Source: Thermococcus sp.
GTDB taxonomy: Archaea; Methanobacteriota_B; Thermococci; Thermococcales; Thermococcaceae
Length of the DNA: 64,000 nucleotides
Direction: 5' to 3'
NCBI RefSeq assembly: GCF_017656495.1
Contig: NZ_JACDNS010000008.1
Coordinates: 33,923-97,922, forward strand
In this document: piece after piece, positions 32,319 to 41,999 of the stretch
How the letters are laid out: every line of letters begins with the position of its first letter
Numbering within the stretch: position 1 is the first letter of the stretch
Program-made: the position numbers and the translations under genes
The notes under the pieces: generated by a model
The model's database searches: none
Told to the model about the DNA's origin: nothing
Seen by the model: only the letters and a program-made list of their open reading frames with translations

Positions 32319-33280
32319 AAATCGCCTTAGTTTGCTCCCACGGAGGGCATCTAACTGAGATGCTTTACCTAATAGATGCATTTAAAGGGCATGAAGTGTT
32401 TTTCATAACATATGATCACCCAAGAACACGAGCTCTGAAATATAAGAAGTACCTCTTTCCGAATTTTGGAAGAAATCCAATAAGAATCATTATTGACCTA
32501 CCAAAGATAGCAAAAGTCCTCGCAAAGGAAAAGCCTGATATCATAGTGAGTAATGGGGCCGAGATTGCGATACCTTTCTTTTATCTTGGGAGAATTATTG
32601 GAGCAAAAACCGTTTTTATAGAGTGTTATACACGAATCTATAGACCAACAATAACTGGTAAGATTGTTTATCCTGTCTCAAATTATTTTATAGTTTTATG
32701 GTCCGAAATGCTTTCTAAATATGGTAAAAAAGCAAGATATTTTGGGGGACTCTTCAAAAAATGGAAAGCAAAAATGAATCTCCAAGAAAAAAAGAATCAA
32801 ATTTTTATTATAACAGGGACCCATTATCTCGGATTTGAGAGACTTGTGAAAGCCGTTGATAAGATAGCCAAGGACTTTAGCTACCGCTTTCTAATTCAGC
32901 TTGGTTACACTCCCTATCGCCCAAAAAATGCAGAGTATTTCACATTTATAAAAGAGGATAAAGAGATAAAAAAGCTTATGAAATCATCAAAAGTAGTCAT
33001 AACCCAAGGAGCTATGAGTCTAATAGATGCCCTAATGAATGGAAGTACTGCCATAGCCTTTCCTAGACTCAGCACATTTGGAGAGCACATAAATGATCAT
33101 CAACTAACTTTCTCCAAAAAGCTGGAAAAGGAGGGGCTCGTAAGGGTGGCTACCGACGAGAACAGCTTAAAAAAAATTCTAGCTGATTTGCTAACAACCC
33201 CAAAAGTGAAGTGGAGAGAAAGTGTGGTTGTAAATAGGAGACTTATAAATATCTTAAGAGAGGTTATAAGCGATGAATAG
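32315..33280 (+). CDS. Alg14-Alg13-like fused glycosyltransferase
   Basis: A 321-residue GT-B protein. Residues 1-150 match Alg14/PssD (ALVCSHGGHLTEMLYLI, a central hydrophobic GAEIAIPFFYLGRIIG, FIECYTRIYRPT). Residues 160-321 match Alg13/PssE (IFIITGTHYLGFERLV, VVITQGAMSLIDALMNG, AFPRLSTFGEHINDHQ). In most organisms these are two interacting polypeptides that add the second sugar to a lipid-linked precursor; here they are joined. It is membrane-associated. It overlaps both neighbours slightly. Confidence 0.85.
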   Translation: MKIALVCSHGGHLTEMLYLIDAFKGHEVFFITYDHPRTRALKYKKYLFPNFGRNPIRIIIDLPKIAKVLAKEKPDIIVSNGAEIAIPFFYLGRIIGAKTVFIECYTRIYRPTITGKIVYPVSNYFIVLWSEMLSKYGKKARYFGGLFKKWKAKMNLQEKKNQIFIITGTHYLGFERLVKAVDKIAKDFSYRFLIQLGYTPYRPKNAEYFTFIKEDKEIKKLMKSSKVVITQGAMSLIDALMNGSTAIAFPRLSTFGEHINDHQLTFSKKLEKEGLVRVATDENSLKKILADLLTTPKVKWRESVVVNRRLINILREVISDE

Positions 33281-34931
33281 CTGGAAACGTTTCGGAAAGG
33301 TCTTCCTGACAATTGCAGTCTTTATGTTCTCCATTGCTTTTTTAAGAGGCAATCTAAAGATAGGAAATTACGGAGCAATTTCTAGCTATGGAGTGATTGG
33401 TTTCCTTTCCATCTTTTTGCTCTCCACTCTAACACTTCTTGGTGCTTTCCGCAGAGAACTTAGAATTTACTCCGTTTCTTCTTTCCTGTACCTACTTTTT
33501 ATGCTTCGTTTTTATGTTTTCTTCCTTGAAAAAAGCCCCATGTTTCCCTTTGTATATCTCGTCTATGGACACACAAAATATATTGAAATAAGTGGCCACT
33601 CAAATCCAGTTCTGCTTGGATATCAGTCTTGGCCAGGGATTATGTATTTGGGAGCCTTTCTAGACATGGTTACAGGGATTGGAATATACACCATGACTGT
33701 CACAAGGGTTATATTTTTAGCTGTTGTTGCCCTAAGCATTTACCTTATACTTTTCTATGTAGATAATTTTAAAAATGCCCTAATAGGAACCCTCTTTTCT
33801 TTGACAGCCATTTATGGGCTCTATTATTATGTTCCAATGAGTTTAGCAATTTCTCTCGAATTTCTAGGAGTGTACCTTGTGCTAAGGAGTATATTCTCAG
33901 AGGATAGAAAAGTTCTTCTGCTCCTACTTATTATAACCCCTTCAATTGTAATAAGTCACCTTCTAACAACCCTAATATTTATCACAACACTCCTTGTTTT
34001 TATGGCTCTAAGCTCTATGGAACCTAAGAGGAAAATTAGATTACTGGCTCATTATTTAGCCTTTAGTTTTGTATTACTCTTTCTCTGGATTCTCTCTCAA
34101 GGATATACAATTATACTCCTTAAAAGGTTTTATACCACCTCTAACTTTATTGTTCTCCTTGCAAAGAAGTTCCTTATGGCTCTCTATACAACAAGGCATA
34201 GAGCTATATCAGCACTGGCAGGAGTAACTCCCCATGCCAAAGTGCTGAGGATAAAAATGTATTACATGTATCTAACTCTTGGGATCATCAGTCTTATGTT
34301 GTTTTCTGGGATTTTTGACCTTCTCAAAAAAAGAGAATCCCTTAGTAGGACTGTAAGGTTTCTATTTGCCTCAATATTCCTAATCTTGCCCCTTTACATG
34401 ATTGTCATACCAGCTGTGGTTGGTCCCTATGGTCCTGGTGAGATATATGCGAGAATTCTCGAGTTTTCAATTTGGATATTTGGTATTATTATAGCACTTT
34501 TATTCACCAAGAGAAGAGTTATAACCGCGATTGTTCTAACCTTCCTTATTGTTTCACCCTACCTTTATATATTTGCAACATACGGAAATGCTCAGTACGA
34601 CTATGTATCCCTTAATGAGCTTTCTGGAGTTGCTTACACATCAAGTATCATAAGATCAAGCATATATTCTTTTCAAAATCCGGTCTGGAGAATTGAGCAA
34701 CAATACCTTATGGGAAAATGGAGAGTTTTCAAAATTTCAGCTATTTCAGATGAGGTAGCTAGCAAAACTCCTTATATTGTATTCTCCTCAAGAATGTCCG
34801 ATGGTGCTTACTTCTTCACAGGCAAGACTTTTGAAGTGAAGTATTTAAGGGTCATGTCAGACATCATATACTCCTCAAGAGACGAAATGAAGAGCATTCC
34901 AAGCTTTTTTGAGATTTTCATTTGGAGGTGA
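33273..34931 (+). CDS. polytopic membrane protein of glycan locus
   Basis: A 552-residue protein with about 12-13 membrane segments and a C-terminal soluble part. A loop GYQSWPGIMYLGAFLDM after the third helix resembles the first extracytoplasmic loop of GT-C glycosyltransferases, but no clear DxD/ExD is seen. It could be a GT-C type transferase using lipid-linked sugars or a polymerase (Wzy-like). It overlaps the Alg14-13 gene by 8 nt and the next ribosome binding site, so it belongs to the same operon. Confidence 0.65.
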   Translation: MNSWKRFGKVFLTIAVFMFSIAFLRGNLKIGNYGAISSYGVIGFLSIFLLSTLTLLGAFRRELRIYSVSSFLYLLFMLRFYVFFLEKSPMFPFVYLVYGHTKYIEISGHSNPVLLGYQSWPGIMYLGAFLDMVTGIGIYTMTVTRVIFLAVVALSIYLILFYVDNFKNALIGTLFSLTAIYGLYYYVPMSLAISLEFLGVYLVLRSIFSEDRKVLLLLLIITPSIVISHLLTTLIFITTLLVFMALSSMEPKRKIRLLAHYLAFSFVLLFLWILSQGYTIILLKRFYTTSNFIVLLAKKFLMALYTTRHRAISALAGVTPHAKVLRIKMYYMYLTLGIISLMLFSGIFDLLKKRESLSRTVRFLFASIFLILPLYMIVIPAVVGPYGPGEIYARILEFSIWIFGIIIALLFTKRRVITAIVLTFLIVSPYLYIFATYGNAQYDYVSLNELSGVAYTSSIIRSSIYSFQNPVWRIEQQYLMGKWRVFKISAISDEVASKTPYIVFSSRMSDGAYFFTGKTFEVKYLRVMSDIIYSSRDEMKSIPSFFEIFIWR

Positions 34932-34936
34932 GTGCT

Positions 34937-36184
34937 TTGAGGATATGCCATATAGCCCCGGGGTTTGTACCCTTTGGCAGAGAGGCTTATGCTGTGAATG
35001 ATATAATCATGGAACTGACTTCACGCTTTGTCAAGTGTGGACATGAAGCAATCGCAATAAATGTTTCAGAATCCTCAAAAAGAAAGCAACGAGTCAGATA
35101 TGAGCGAGGCGTTGAAATTTTTGAGATACCTGTTTGGGATTTCCTCCTCGATGGAAATTCTAAGTCTCAAAGCATGATGAAAGAAGTAGCTTATTCGGTA
35201 AAACTTTCTAGATTTTTGAAAGATTTTATCAAGGAATGTGACATTGTTCACTTTCATGTTCCCTTCCCTCTTATGTTGGGCCTCGAGAAGATCGTGAAAA
35301 AGGGAGTACCCATTGTTTATACTATCCATAATCCCAACATAGGAGTAAAAGCAAAAGGAAGGAACCTCTTTGAGCTTTCAAAAGAGTTAAATGTTCTTAA
35401 AATACCAAGATATGTCAACTTTTTAAGCCTCTATGCAATTCACTTAGGACTGGAATACTCCACCGCTGTTATAGCAATAAGCAAGATTCTCAAAAGCAAC
35501 GTAATAAAGTACTTCGGAATTAAAGCTGAGAAGGTTTTCTACATCCCAAATGGCGTGGATACTCAGAGATTCAAACCAGGAAACTATCCTGAGGTGAGGA
35601 AACTCTTTAGGATCCCTGAGGGTTATCATGTTGTCCTGAATGTTGCGAGAATTGCTCCCTACAAGAATCAGTTGGCTATTGTGAAAGCTATACCATGGAT
35701 TCTTGAAGAAACTGCAGAAGTGATGTTCGTTTTCGTAGGCCCTTATGATAAAAACAGTGATTATAAACAAAAGATTGACTATTTCATCAGAAAGAATAAT
35801 CTCGAAAGCCACGTAATTTTTACTGGAAAGATATCCTCAGAACTTCTTCCAAAAGTTTATGCTTCCGCAGATGTCTTTGTGTTTCCCTCAATCTCAGAGG
35901 GTATGCCAATGGCATTGCTTGAGGCTTTGAGCAGCGGAAACGCCATAGTTGCATCAGACATACCTCAGAATAGAGAAATCTCGATAACGGGAAGAGAGGC
36001 AATTTATGTAAACCCTCAAAACATTCAGGAGATAGCAGAAAGCATTATAATCCTCATAGATGATAAAAAACTTCAGGAAAAGATGAGAAAAAGAGGAAGG
36101 AAAACCGCTGTTGAGCACTTTGACTGGGACATTATCTCTAAAAAGGTTATGAGAGTCTATGAAGAAGTTGTGGGAGGGGAATAG
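34937..36184 (+). CDS. GT4 glycosyltransferase
   Basis: A 415-residue GT-B retaining enzyme. The N-terminus MRICHIAPGFVPFG and the C-terminal domain with VLNVARIAPYKNQ, FVGPYDKNSDYK and the family signature EGMPMALLEALSSG are visible. The start is a TTG at 34937, five nt after ggaggtga; the longer frame from 34922 includes that ribosome binding site. It probably transfers a hexose to the growing lipid-linked glycan. The sulfotransferase gene follows after 1 nt. Confidence 0.87.
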   Translation: MRICHIAPGFVPFGREAYAVNDIIMELTSRFVKCGHEAIAINVSESSKRKQRVRYERGVEIFEIPVWDFLLDGNSKSQSMMKEVAYSVKLSRFLKDFIKECDIVHFHVPFPLMLGLEKIVKKGVPIVYTIHNPNIGVKAKGRNLFELSKELNVLKIPRYVNFLSLYAIHLGLEYSTAVIAISKILKSNVIKYFGIKAEKVFYIPNGVDTQRFKPGNYPEVRKLFRIPEGYHVVLNVARIAPYKNQLAIVKAIPWILEETAEVMFVFVGPYDKNSDYKQKIDYFIRKNNLESHVIFTGKISSELLPKVYASADVFVFPSISEGMPMALLEALSSGNAIVASDIPQNREISITGREAIYVNPQNIQEIAESIIILIDDKKLQEKMRKRGRKTAVEHFDWDIISKKVMRVYEEVVGGE

Positions 36185-36185
36185 A

Positions 36186-37046
36186 GTGCTTCCGAACTTT
36201 CTCATATGTGGCACTCAGAAGGGAGGTACAACGGCCCTTTATCATTATCTCAAAGAGCATCCCCAAGTTTTCATGCCAAAGTGGAAGGAGCTACACTTCT
36301 TTGATCAAAAACTAGATAGAGGATTAGAGTGGTATGAGAAACAATTTCAAGATGCACCGGAGAGTGCGAGAGCTATTGGAGAAGCAACTCCGGAATACAT
36401 GTATTTCGAGTGGATACCCGAAAAGATTCACGAGCTCATCCCAGATGTCAAATTAATATTCATCCTTAGGAATCCAGTTGACAGAGCCTACTCTCATTAC
36501 TGGCACGAGATTAAGCTTTGTTATGAAACGTTGAGCTTTGAGGAGGCCATAGAAATGGAAGAAGAAAGGCTCTCTTCCGGAGACTTCTACAACAGGTTGC
36601 ACTACTCCTACAAGGACCGAGGAAAGTATATAGAGCAACTTAAGAGGTTTAGAAGATACTTTTCAAAGGATCAGATGCTAGTCCTTCTTAATGACGAACT
36701 TAAATCTAATCCTGTGGGAACCATGAGGACAGTCTTTGAATTCCTAGAAATAGACCCCAACTTCATAAGTCCCTCTTGGAACAGGATGACGCACGTTGGC
36801 CTTAGACCTCGCTTCTGGTTGTTACAACGCTCTATTGCCAGCTTACCCCCTCATTTAATAGATGCCATGATGGAGATCGTCAAATATCAACCCATCAAAG
36901 GTATAATTCAGAAAGTAGCATACAAACCAGGCTATCCACCCATGAATCCAGAAACTAGGGAGAAACTATTGAAATATTTTAAACCATATAATCAAAAACT
37001 TGAAAAATTCTTAGAGGCATCTTTACCAGAAAATTGGTACAGGTAA
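36186..37046 (+). CDS. PAPS-dependent sulfotransferase
   Basis: A 286-residue P-loop-like sulfotransferase of the heparan-sulfate N-/O-sulfotransferase type. The 5'-phosphosulfate loop GTQKGGTTAL lies at residues 9-18, and the 3'-phosphate-binding motif RNPVDRAYSHYWHE and a later YKDRGKYIEQLKRF segment are present. It transfers sulfate from PAPS to a glycan or lipid acceptor. The start is a GTG at 36186, after gggagggg, which fits the family N-terminus; the longer frame from 36159 lies within the GT4 gene. The window also encodes ATP sulfurylase and APS kinase (58090, 54736), so the donor can be made. Confidence 0.9.
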   Translation: MLPNFLICGTQKGGTTALYHYLKEHPQVFMPKWKELHFFDQKLDRGLEWYEKQFQDAPESARAIGEATPEYMYFEWIPEKIHELIPDVKLIFILRNPVDRAYSHYWHEIKLCYETLSFEEAIEMEEERLSSGDFYNRLHYSYKDRGKYIEQLKRFRRYFSKDQMLVLLNDELKSNPVGTMRTVFEFLEIDPNFISPSWNRMTHVGLRPRFWLLQRSIASLPPHLIDAMMEIVKYQPIKGIIQKVAYKPGYPPMNPETREKLLKYFKPYNQKLEKFLEASLPENWYR

Positions 37047-37066
37047 ACTGAAAGAGATGATGCAAT

Positions 37067-38230
37067 ATGGAGTACACTATCGGGTTAGTTAGTTCCGAAT
37101 TTTTTAGAGAGGATTTAGGTGGCTTTGGAGGATATGGTAGTTTATGTAAATATATCGCCGAAAGATATAACAAGGAAAAATACTCCCAATTCAAATTTAA
37201 AATGTTCCTAATGAATACACATCCAAGAAAAAGATTAATAGCCCACAATACTAAAGTCTTTCCCCTCCAGAATAAACTTCCCCCAATTAAGCTTGCTGAA
37301 TACAAAAAGAGAATTAATCAGGAGCATATAGACATATTTTTAACAGTAGACCTATATCCACGCTATCTCTATAGTCTTTTGGCAAAGCCAAATACACCTA
37401 CTATAGTATGGTTGCAAGATCCAAGAACAAAATACGACTGGAAAAAAATAGCTACAAGTCCATTTATTTATAAGAATGAAAGTAAAAATATAGATACGAA
37501 GACAAGAGATATAAGTTACAAAATTACATATAAATTAATACAAAAGACTCGCAAAATCCGATTTGCGACTCAAGCTCATTTCTTAGGTCGCAAGGGAGCA
37601 CTAAAATTTGGAACACGAGAAGCATTAAATGCCTCTTTCCTTCCAAACCCAATCACAATTCCATCAAGAGTCAAATTTTCAGAAAAAAATAACAAACCAA
37701 CAATACTCTTTCTAGGAAGGTTAGATCCAGTAAAACGTCCATGGATATTTTTTGAAATAGCAAAGTTACTACCAAAATACGAATTTTGGGTTGCAGGTAA
37801 ATCACATAATTATGAGTATATGAGGGACAGAATAATCCCCTACAAGTCACTCAAAAATTTAAAGTTTTTAGGCTCAGTATTTGGAAAAACCAAAGACCGA
37901 ATATTAAGAAAAAGCTGGATATTAGTCAATACGAGTATTCATGAGGCTCTACCAGTTTCTTTTTTGGAAGCATTATCTTATAAGATCCCAATAATCAGTT
38001 GCCAAAATCCAGATAACCTTGTTTCACAATTTGGAGAGTATGTTGGCGAAATTTACGGAGATGGATACGAGTCTGCTCCATTGTTTGCACAAGCAATTAA
38101 GAATCTAGTCGAAGATGAAAGCCTACTAAAAAACTTAGGAAATAAAGGAAGACAATATGCTAAAAAGTATCACACTTTTGAAAGATTCGAAAAAGAGATG
38201 AGAAGGCTTATTGATAGTATTATACAATGA
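37067..38230 (+). CDS. GT4-type glycosyltransferase, AT-rich
   Basis: A 387-residue GT-B enzyme with GGFGGYGSLCKY at the donor/acceptor interface, PTILFLGRLDPVKRPW and NTSIHEALPVSFLEALS, the GT4 signature. Codon use is visibly more A-rich (AAA, ATA, AAT) than in the preceding genes, which suggests later acquisition together with the following gene. The start ATG at 37067 follows gagatgatgc, a weaker ribosome binding site. Sugar and acceptor are unknown. Confidence 0.82.
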   Translation: MEYTIGLVSSEFFREDLGGFGGYGSLCKYIAERYNKEKYSQFKFKMFLMNTHPRKRLIAHNTKVFPLQNKLPPIKLAEYKKRINQEHIDIFLTVDLYPRYLYSLLAKPNTPTIVWLQDPRTKYDWKKIATSPFIYKNESKNIDTKTRDISYKITYKLIQKTRKIRFATQAHFLGRKGALKFGTREALNASFLPNPITIPSRVKFSEKNNKPTILFLGRLDPVKRPWIFFEIAKLLPKYEFWVAGKSHNYEYMRDRIIPYKSLKNLKFLGSVFGKTKDRILRKSWILVNTSIHEALPVSFLEALSYKIPIISCQNPDNLVSQFGEYVGEIYGDGYESAPLFAQAIKNLVEDESLLKNLGNKGRQYAKKYHTFERFEKEMRRLIDSIIQ

Positions 38231-38273
38231 GCACTAAGTTACTATGGATAAGGATGAACGGGGGTGTTTGAAT

Positions 38274-39635
38274 ATGAACATAATTTTTATCGTTATTGAC
38301 ACTCTAAGAAAGGACTATAGCACAGCCATAGAAAACGAATTAAAAAGATTAGGATTTACAACATATGAGAATACTATAGCCCCCTCCTCTTGGACAATAC
38401 CGACTCACGCATCAATTTTTACAGGACTCTATCCTGCACTTCATGATGCTCATGAAACAAAAAACAAGAAAATTCCCCACATAAAACTTAAGTCTAGTGA
38501 CAATCTAATAAGCTTACAAGTAAAAGATCTTGGATATGAAACAAAATTACTAACAGCAAATCCCTTTATAAGGCCTTCATTTGGATTTACAGGATTTGAT
38601 TACTTCTATGAGGTCTCTCATATTCCCACATTTAGGATACTCTCTTCTTCTGAAAGAGAGATAATCAACACTCTAATTCAAAAATATCAGCTAAATGGGA
38701 CATCTGATATCATTAGAGCTATTATATCTCAAGGATACTACAAACTACTTCTTAAAGCAAGTTTAAAAATGCTTATTAAACGGCCATATTTATCTTTATG
38801 GAAATACTATCATATAATATTTGAAAATTGGCCTACTGATAAGGGAGCAAAGAGAATAGTAAATACTCTTAAGAAAATCACAAAGACAACTTCAACAACG
38901 ACTCAGAAATTCATTTTCATGAACCTTATGGAAGTTCATGAGCCTTATTATAAGAGCTACGATCCACATACAATAGTTAAGGGACTAAAGAGGGGCAAAT
39001 TTGAGACTAATGAAATTCAAAAATGGAAAGAGGGATATTGTCGCGAAATCAAGTATATAACCACAAAAATTTTGGATATCATACATGTTTTAAAAGAAAG
39101 GGGCTTATTTAGAAACTCATTAATAATAATAACTAGCGATCACGGGCAACTCTTAGGGGAATACGGGAAATTAGGACACGGAACCTTCCTATATGATGAA
39201 CTATTAAGAGTACCACTTTTGATAAAATATCCAGAAGATCATCCAATAAATCATGAACCCGAGGAATTAAAGTACATAAGCTTAACAAAATTAAAACAGT
39301 TTATCTTTGCCATAATAAACAATCAAATTACTAGCGACACTATGTTATATGACGATACAGTATTTGCAGAATCTTATGGGATACAAGAAAATGTAGGGAA
39401 AATGACAAGTGATGAAGAAAAGAAAAATATAGAACAACTTGAAAAATACCGCCTAGCAATTTATTACAAAAACTTCAAAGGAATTTTCAATGTCACAGAC
39501 TGGAAGTTTGAAGAAATAATATCTTACAATCCCAAAATAGAAGTCACAGAGGACATCATAAAACACATGAAAAAAGAAGTCGTAAAGTTTTTGAAAACTG
39601 CAACAGTAGCAAAAGTTCCAAAAATAAAGATTTAA
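38274..39635 (+). CDS. sulfatase-fold (alkaline phosphatase superfamily) protein with Thr nucleophile motif
   Basis: A 453-residue protein with the metal-binding N-terminus IIFIVIDTLRKDY and SSWTIPTHASIFTGLYP. A C-terminal TSDHGQLLGEYGKLGHGT and a final strand follow. The position of the sulfatase CxPxR cysteine is taken by Thr (TIPTH), so a formylglycine sulfatase is unlikely; a phosphotransferase such as a phosphoglycerol- or phosphoethanolamine-type enzyme acting on the glycan is more plausible. The start ATG at 38274 follows gggggtg. Codons are A-rich, as in its neighbour. Confidence 0.78.
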   Translation: MNIIFIVIDTLRKDYSTAIENELKRLGFTTYENTIAPSSWTIPTHASIFTGLYPALHDAHETKNKKIPHIKLKSSDNLISLQVKDLGYETKLLTANPFIRPSFGFTGFDYFYEVSHIPTFRILSSSEREIINTLIQKYQLNGTSDIIRAIISQGYYKLLLKASLKMLIKRPYLSLWKYYHIIFENWPTDKGAKRIVNTLKKITKTTSTTTQKFIFMNLMEVHEPYYKSYDPHTIVKGLKRGKFETNEIQKWKEGYCREIKYITTKILDIIHVLKERGLFRNSLIIITSDHGQLLGEYGKLGHGTFLYDELLRVPLLIKYPEDHPINHEPEELKYISLTKLKQFIFAIINNQITSDTMLYDDTVFAESYGIQENVGKMTSDEEKKNIEQLEKYRLAIYYKNFKGIFNVTDWKFEEIISYNPKIEVTEDIIKHMKKEVVKFLKTATVAKVPKIKI

Positions 39636-41161
39636 ATAAACCTTCTTAAAATTTTCTTTATTATTTCTACATCAATTCCCAACTTTTGTTCTATTGTCAA
39701 AAACAGCTCAACATCCTCCTTATCAATGCTTCTGCTAAGCAAAACTAAGAATGAATATACCACAAGGAAAACTATCAAGATAGGAATAGCATACCATATA
39801 TTTGGCACCTTTAAGTGCAAACTCTCAATTATTCCCAGCAAAACAAAACTAATAACTAAGGGCTTAACATAGTTCCAGCTGAATGGGTGAATTCTAGTTC
39901 TCTGATAGAGCCAGAACGACCTAAACACATTAGCAACAAAATAGGAAACAGAAGTAGCAACAGCCGCCCCTATCATTCCATACTTAGGTATAAGTAGAAC
40001 GTTCAGCACGACGTTAAAGATAACTGCAAACGTATCCCCAATCATATTGAGCTTTGGTTGTCCAATAACAACTAAGCTTAGCCCATTTAATCCCAAAAAT
40101 GTGTGAAACATGGAGCCCAGAGCTAGAATCTGAAGTGCCGATGCGGCTGAAACGTATTTTCCTCCAAAAATGAATAATATAGTAGCTTCAGGGAAGAGAA
40201 ACATCACGCTGAATATTGGAAGCGTTAACAAAAATATCCACTTTGTGAGAATTTGATAAGTCCTTTTCATTTCATTTATCTTGCCCTGAGCATATAATGA
40301 AGTAACTATTGGTGCGTAGAGGATTCCTGCAGAGTTCAAGAATATGGGTATCAACCTCGCTAAAGGAGAAGCAGCAGTGTAAAGGCCAACTACTTCAGAA
40401 GATTTATAATAACCAAGCATCAACGTATCTGTCCATGTCATTAAAAAATTCAGGATTCCAACAAACATGAGAGGGAGAGAAAAAGCAACTAATTTTTTCC
40501 CAAGCTTTAAATCAAAAGAGAAATTAAGCTTAATGAGATTAATTCTGTAAGCTTCAAAGAATAAAGCAAAAAATGTCAGAAATTGGGTTAAGAGATAAAC
40601 ATAAAATATAGAAGCAAACGGAAGGTTAAAGATAGCCAAAGATAAAACGAGTATTAACCACAATATAGGGTAAAGTATATTCTGAAAATACACCTGCTCT
40701 CTAACCCTTCCAAATCCTCTCGAAATAGAGATTATCACAAAGGTTAGCGCCCAGAAGGGCAGGGCAAAAACCACAATCCTTAAAGCATACACCAGCCTTG
40801 CATCTTTGAAAACTTGAGAAATATTCCCTGCTTCTAAGAATAGAATTGCTGTCCAGATTAGGCTGTTCACAGCAACAATCACTAAGGCAGTTGAAATTAA
40901 ATCCCTAACTCTTGAAGGTTCCCTCTCTTTATAAAACGCAACTTCCCTTGGAAGAGCATTCTGAAATCCAAGAGTAGCTATCACAAGAGCTATGTTAAGA
41001 ACAGTCAAAGCCAGATTAAACACTCCATACTCTGCAGTCGAAAAATACCTGGCTATAATTGCTCTGCTCAGGAATCCAAAGAACATTGAAATAATTGTCC
41101 CCACAAAAACAATCCCTGTTCCTTTGGCAATCTTCTGTAAAGCCTGACTTGCCTCACTCAT
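39632..41161 (-). CDS. Wzx-type oligosaccharide flippase (MOP superfamily)
   Basis: A 509-residue protein with about fourteen membrane segments, opening with MSEASQALQKIAKGTG and the family-typical FFGFLSRAIIARYFS. It should flip lipid-linked oligosaccharide across the membrane, ahead of AglB or ligation. The start ATG at 41161 follows gggtgg. The 44-nt leader separates it from the AbiEii stop codon. The first 20-80 codons and upstream 27 nt recur, broken, at 48994, 50577 and 52269. It converges with the + strand genes, with a 4-nt overlap. Confidence 0.9.
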   Translation of the reverse strand: MSEASQALQKIAKGTGIVFVGTIISMFFGFLSRAIIARYFSTAEYGVFNLALTVLNIALVIATLGFQNALPREVAFYKEREPSRVRDLISTALVIVAVNSLIWTAILFLEAGNISQVFKDARLVYALRIVVFALPFWALTFVIISISRGFGRVREQVYFQNILYPILWLILVLSLAIFNLPFASIFYVYLLTQFLTFFALFFEAYRINLIKLNFSFDLKLGKKLVAFSLPLMFVGILNFLMTWTDTLMLGYYKSSEVVGLYTAASPLARLIPIFLNSAGILYAPIVTSLYAQGKINEMKRTYQILTKWIFLLTLPIFSVMFLFPEATILFIFGGKYVSAASALQILALGSMFHTFLGLNGLSLVVIGQPKLNMIGDTFAVIFNVVLNVLLIPKYGMIGAAVATSVSYFVANVFRSFWLYQRTRIHPFSWNYVKPLVISFVLLGIIESLHLKVPNIWYAIPILIVFLVVYSFLVLLSRSIDKEDVELFLTIEQKLGIDVEIIKKILRRFI

Positions 41162-41204
41162 GTGGGCCACCCTTTAATTATGATGGCTTTGAGGGCTTTA
41201 ACCC

Positions 41205-41999
41205 TCATAGCTTAACACTCTCCTTGAGTTCCTCCAAGAATTTTAGAACATCATCCCAAACTTTATCAAATTCTGGAAGTGGATTTATTTGATGTGCCAA
41301 GCTCCTCTCCCAGGCCCTCTCGTAATACATTCTGCGTTCTTTAAAGATTTCCAACTCAAACCGAACATTCTTAAGTCTGAACTTTTCGGGAAGAATGCTA
41401 AGAACAGTCTTCAATTCGATAATGTCCTTTAATCTCCACACATCATATAAATCCCTTGGTCTCGTTCTCTGGAAGAGCGAGCGAACTTTCTCGGCAAAGA
41501 TTTCCTCAAGGGAATACACTAAGACCTCAGCGTTGCACTCATCAGAATAAGGATGAATAATTTTCCTTTTTTCCAACAAAAGCAAGACTGGTTCGTTTTC
41601 CTTTTTAGTCAAATCAAGCTTGATTTTTAGCGGTGCTCCTGATGCTCTTATTATCCTAAAGTAGACCGTAGCCTCATAACCATTTGGCGTCTCTTTAAAA
41701 GTCATACTCTCTTCAAAACTGATACCACTTTCCTTTCTGGCAATCTTAATACCCTTCACCAGTTCCCCCTGTATCGTTTTTCCATCATATTCCTCCAGGA
41801 GAGTAAAATCCAAATCATCGGAAAACCTGTAATCCTCAATGTAGACCTTTCTTATTCCAGTTCCTCCCTTTAATGCCATGTTAAGGTCTGTCTTTGAAAG
41901 TCCGAACAAAAGCCAGTTCTGGGCATAATCTCTTTCCACGGTACTCTCGGGAACTCCCTTCTTTCTTGCAATTGCCTTGATTTCAAGTATTGGAATCAT
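41205..41999 (-). CDS. AbiEii-type nucleotidyltransferase toxin (intact)
   Basis: A 264-residue member of the AbiEii/AbiGii (DUF1814) nucleotidyltransferase family. The core motif KGGTGIRKVYIEDYRFSDDL contains the GGT...S-D-D-L-D active site, followed by LKIKLDLTK and the helical YSLEEIFAEKVRSLFQR and RPRDLYDVWRL segments. In bacterial type IV systems AbiEii is a GTP-dependent nucleotidyltransferase toxin neutralised by AbiEi. It overlaps the AbiEi stop codon by 4 nt. It lies between rmlD and the flippase, inside the glycan gene block. Compare the frameshifted homologue at 50611. Confidence 0.88.
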   Translation of the reverse strand: MIPILEIKAIARKKGVPESTVERDYAQNWLLFGLSKTDLNMALKGGTGIRKVYIEDYRFSDDLDFTLLEEYDGKTIQGELVKGIKIARKESGISFEESMTFKETPNGYEATVYFRIIRASGAPLKIKLDLTKKENEPVLLLLEKRKIIHPYSDECNAEVLVYSLEEIFAEKVRSLFQRTRPRDLYDVWRLKDIIELKTVLSILPEKFRLKNVRFELEIFKERRMYYERAWERSLAHQINPLPEFDKVWDDVLKFLEELKESVKL

